From contig NZ_BNAL01000028.1 in the NCBI RefSeq assembly GCF_014653275.1, positions 1 through 34,199 of the forward strand: a stretch of DNA of 34,199 nt, in the 5' to 3' direction. Under the pieces are notes generated by a model. It was not told the origin of the DNA. It did not search any database and was given only the letters and a program-made list of their open reading frames with translations. Position numbers and translations under genes: made by a program. The DNA comes from Deinococcus piscis. GTDB lineage: Bacteria; Deinococcota; Deinococci; Deinococcales; Deinococcaceae. Below, in pieces: positions 32,108 through 34,199 of the stretch (within the stretch, counting starts at the first letter, position 1; each line of letters begins with the position of its first letter).

Positions 32108-32148
32108 GCGCACAGGACTTTGCAGCCCGCCAGACACAGCAAAGGATT

Positions 32149-32164
32149 TAGCACGTAAGTGCTA
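32149..32164. promoter_or_regulatory. Dyad over the CPBP gene promoter
   Basis: TAGCAC, GTAA, GTGCTA is a perfect 6-bp inverted repeat. It overlaps the start of TATAAA (32163-32168), a -10-like box five bases before the ATG at 32174. A repressor site is possible; no clear -35 is seen. Confidence 0.42.
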
Positions 32165-32173
32165 TAAAGAGGA

Positions 32174-33031
32174 ATGTCTCAAGCTGCTTCTCCCCGCCCG
32201 TGGCTTGGCACAGCAGTCCTGGCCACTGTTGTCCTCGCTTATACGGCAGCGCTCGGCTACGCGGCGCTGAACTACCCCGCCGGGTTTCCGGGCTCGGCGG
32301 ACCCCGGAGCCGCCGCCGTGCCGCTGTGGGCCATCGTCGGGCCACCGCTGGCGGCAGCGGCATTGGCAGTGGCGCTCCCCTATCAGCCCCAGCGGCTGCC
32401 GGTAGAGGCAGGCCAGCCGCGCACCTTGCTCATCACCACGGCGCTGCTGCTGACTCTGGCCCTGGCATTTCCCCTCCTGACCCGCATCACCGAGTCCGAT
32501 GTCGGGTACATCGCCGCCAAAGTGGCCCTACTGATCGTGCTTCCGCTGCTCGCCGTGCGGCTGCTGCCTGGGGCCATTCGCCTTCCGCGCTCACAGGGTA
32601 AGCCCTGGTGGGTGCCGCTCAGCGTGGTGGGCTTCTGGTTCGTCACCTCGCAGCTGGCCCCCTGGAATCCGCGCTTTGACGGCTCAGCGTACGACGCGGC
32701 GACCATTGTTGCCGTCGCACTTATTACGGCTGTTACGGCTGGTCTTGGCGAAGAACTGTTCTACCGCCGCTTGCTGCAAAGCCAGCTTGAAGCGCTGCTG
32801 GGCGCATGGCCGGGCATTGCACTGGCATCGCTCATCTTCGCGCTGATGCATCTGGGCTCACACGGCTCCGCCGACCTGCTCGACACTCTGGCCCGCATCA
32901 TCGTCGCTCAGGGGTCGTTTGGCCTTTTCGTCGGCGTGCTGTGGTGGCGCTACCGTTCGCTGGTGTGGCCGGTGGCGGCCCACCTGCTGGTCAACGGCTG
33001 GGGCGTGGTGGCCTACTTTCTGGGAGTCTAG
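32174..33031 (+). CDS. CPBP family intramembrane metalloprotease
   Basis: A 285-aa protein with about eight membrane helices. The CPBP/Abi motifs are in order: GLGEELFYRRLLQSQLEALL (Glu193-Glu194 and Arg198), IFALMHLG (His226) and AAHLLVNGWG (His270, Asn274), the expected metal and catalytic residues. Members act as prenyl-protein-type or bacteriocin-immunity proteases; the substrate is unknown. It begins 66 bases after the TipAS-like gene on the same strand. The TATAAA box five bases before the ATG suggests a leaderless or nearly leaderless start; GAGG is too close to the ATG for a normal ribosome site. Confidence 0.9.
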   Translation: MSQAASPRPWLGTAVLATVVLAYTAALGYAALNYPAGFPGSADPGAAAVPLWAIVGPPLAAAALAVALPYQPQRLPVEAGQPRTLLITTALLLTLALAFPLLTRITESDVGYIAAKVALLIVLPLLAVRLLPGAIRLPRSQGKPWWVPLSVVGFWFVTSQLAPWNPRFDGSAYDAATIVAVALITAVTAGLGEELFYRRLLQSQLEALLGAWPGIALASLIFALMHLGSHGSADLLDTLARIIVAQGSFGLFVGVLWWRYRSLVWPVAAHLLVNGWGVVAYFLGV

Positions 33032-33169
33032 GGCCGTTCTCCAAACTACACGAGTAGCGGAACCGAACCGCCGCCCGCTCCGTTTTCCGTCCTGCTTGAT
33101 GTTTTGTGCTCACTGGGTTCGCCAAAAAGATAAGTACCTTTTTGTTAAATGCTCCAGGGCGTCTGCGCG

Positions 33170-33727
33170 TCAGTCCTCTTTCCCAGCTGGCCCGCGCTGG
33201 CTCTCTATCTCGTAGCGGCTCTGCACCAGCCCACTGGCAAAGCTCTGACTGTCCAGCAGTCTAAGCGGCACATCTTCTTCCAGTGCGCCGAACAGGGGGC
33301 GTCCACGCCCCAGCAGCACCGGCACCGTGGTCAGCGTGAGTTCGTCCAGCAGCCCGGCCCGGATGAATTCCTGGATCACTTGTCCGCCATCCACATACAC
33401 CCGGTGCCTGCCCTCCGCTTCCAGTTGCCGCAGCAGCTCCGGCAGCGGCCCAGCGTGCAGCCGCAGCGGCAAGTGTGCGGGCAGGTCGGCGGGCGTGAGG
33501 GTGCGGCTGAGCACCACCACAGGCTTGTCACCGTACGGCCAAGGCGTGAAGCCACGCACCATCTCATACGTATGGCGGCCCATCACCAGCACGTCTATGC
33601 CGCCAAAAAACTCAGCGTAGCCGTAGTCGTCGCCGCCTGCCTCCGGCTGGGGCAGCCAGTCCAGCGAGCCGTCTTCGCGGGCGATAAATCCATCCAGGCT
33701 GACAGCCAGAAATGCGGCGGTGTGCAT
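33170..33727 (-). CDS. RibD-C / dihydrofolate reductase-fold protein
   Basis: A 185-aa cytosolic protein with FLAVSLDGFIAREDGSLDWL at the start, DVLVMGRHTYEMVRGF around residue 50, VVVLSRTLTPADLP, RVYVDGGQVIQEFIRAGLLD and ELTLTTVPVLLGRGRPLFG. This is the YwjB/YyaP-type family with the DHFR fold; it likely binds NADPH, but it is probably not a true dihydrofolate reductase because such short proteins are named only by fold. TACACT (33739-33734) is six bases before the ATG at 33727, so the mRNA is probably leaderless. A much longer frame to 34042 is antisense to the next gene and rejected. It converges on the CPBP gene over a 138-base gap that shows no gene. Confidence 0.88.
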   Translation of the reverse strand: MHTAAFLAVSLDGFIAREDGSLDWLPQPEAGGDDYGYAEFFGGIDVLVMGRHTYEMVRGFTPWPYGDKPVVVLSRTLTPADLPAHLPLRLHAGPLPELLRQLEAEGRHRVYVDGGQVIQEFIRAGLLDELTLTTVPVLLGRGRPLFGALEEDVPLRLLDSQSFASGLVQSRYEIESQRGPAGKED

Positions 33728-33796
33728 CCACCGAGTGTAAAGGCCCGGCACGAATTTCGCATCCAGCGCGGCCTCTTCCTCCCTACACTGGAAGCC

Positions 33797-34090
33797 ATGA
33801 ACATCACCGAGATTGGCCAGGCGTTTGACGCCTCGTACACCAAGGACCCCCGTGACGGCCTGACCATTCGCCACAGCAGCGAAGAAGGCCAGCTGCGGAT
33901 TGAGGTGCGCCACCAAGACGCCGACGGCGAACTGCGCGGCTTTGACGTGGTGGTCATGCCTACAGGCGCTGACGAGCGCACGGCCCAGGACTACGGTCAG
34001 GCGGCGGCGCAGGTGGTGGAGCAGGAACTGGCCTACGGTCAACTGCCCGCACGCGGCGACGACGGCGAGTTCAAGCGCATCGTGGTCTGA
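33797..34090 (+). CDS. Small hypothetical protein (97 aa)
   Basis: Not recognised. The 97-aa acidic protein reads NITEIGQAFDASYTKDPRDG near the start, then alternating strands (LRIEVRHQDADGELRGFDVV) and a helix (AQDYGQAAAQVVEQELAYGQ), suggesting a small alpha/beta fold. No signal peptide or membrane helix. The ATG at 33797 is seven bases after TACACT (33784-33789), the leaderless spacing. It is divergent from the RibD-fold gene, with both promoters within 69 bases. Confidence 0.72.
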   Translation: MNITEIGQAFDASYTKDPRDGLTIRHSSEEGQLRIEVRHQDADGELRGFDVVVMPTGADERTAQDYGQAAAQVVEQELAYGQLPARGDDGEFKRIVV

Positions 34091-34108
34091 GGGGTTAGAC
34101 CTCTTTTT
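34089..34108 (+). terminator. Weak terminator at the end of the last gene
   Basis: GAGG (34089-34092), a 7-base loop, CCTC (34100-34103), then TTTTT. The stem is short and overlaps the stop codon. The remaining ~90 bases to the window end show no gene that I can support. Confidence 0.38.
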
Positions 34109-34199
34109 GAGTGAGCCTGCCTGCTTGGGGCAGTGGGCAGCTCCCTTTGTTTGGACAAATCTAAATAGAGGCCCAGCTCAGGGGGAATATACCGTGTCA

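Noticed and set aside
33123..33144. CAAAAAG / CTTTTTG inverted repeat between the CPBP and RibD-fold genes
   Set aside because: 7-bp AT-rich stem with 8-base loop; weak, and could arise from a low-complexity stretch. Possible bidirectional terminator but not supported enough.
33728..34042. N-terminal extension of the RibD-fold protein to 34042
   Set aside because: It is antisense to the small plus-strand gene and the conserved start and -10 box support 33727.

Overview
The window looks like chromosome from a Deinococcus-type bacterium. The evidence is GC-rich coding sequence, bacillithiol-type enzymes, gene products that read like Deinococcus homologues, and many start codons placed 6-7 bases after a TANNNT promoter box, the pattern of leaderless mRNAs known to be common in Deinococcus. 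No organism-level search was possible, so this is inference. There is no tRNA, rRNA, CRISPR array or insertion sequence that I can see.

Layout. 1-863: an MFS transporter lacking its N-terminal part inside the window. 870-6034: leucine biosynthesis, with leuC-leuD-leuB leftward and leuA rightward from a shared control region (about 4000-4330). That region holds two back-to-back sigma-70-like promoters joined by a 10-bp inverted repeat, two apparently leaderless leader peptides with clustered Leu codons, and two intrinsic terminators acting as attenuators. 6046-10825: a DUF2256 zinc-binding-like mini-protein, an FMN reductase, a large secreted phytase-like/GDPD hybrid, a VIT-family transporter and RNase HII. 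10982-13261: bifunctional (p)ppGpp synthetase/hydrolase Rel. 13408-16428: three leftward genes of unknown function including a HAMP membrane protein with no recognisable output domain. 16563-18684: a bacilliredoxin-like fusion protein, a TauE/SafE permease and an AT-rich broken gene. 18751-23258: glmU, lgt, a small membrane protein with a 21-aa ORF in front, tatC and tatA. 23481-27924: envelope and lipid genes (polysaccharide deacetylase, MGDG-synthase-type glycosyltransferase, LptF/LptG-type permease, fabZ, a membrane protein). 28000-34090: uracil/xanthine permease, metallophosphoesterase, BstA-type DinB protein, nitroreductase, a frameshifted TipA-type MerR regulator, CPBP protease, a RibD/DHFR-fold protein and a small conserved-looking protein.

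How the genes work together. The leu genes cover four enzymes of leucine synthesis and share one symmetric control point. FabZ, the lipid glycosyltransferase, the LptF-like permease and the deacetylase are packed with overlaps of 4 to 0 bases or gaps of about 30, suggesting one envelope-building transcription unit. Lgt and TatA/TatC serve lipoprotein and folded-protein export. BstA-like and bacilliredoxin-like proteins point to bacillithiol chemistry. The most unusual items are the mirrored leucine attenuators, the TipAL frameshift that leaves an independently translatable TipAS, the two-amber AT-rich frame, and the bacilliredoxin-immunity-like fusion.
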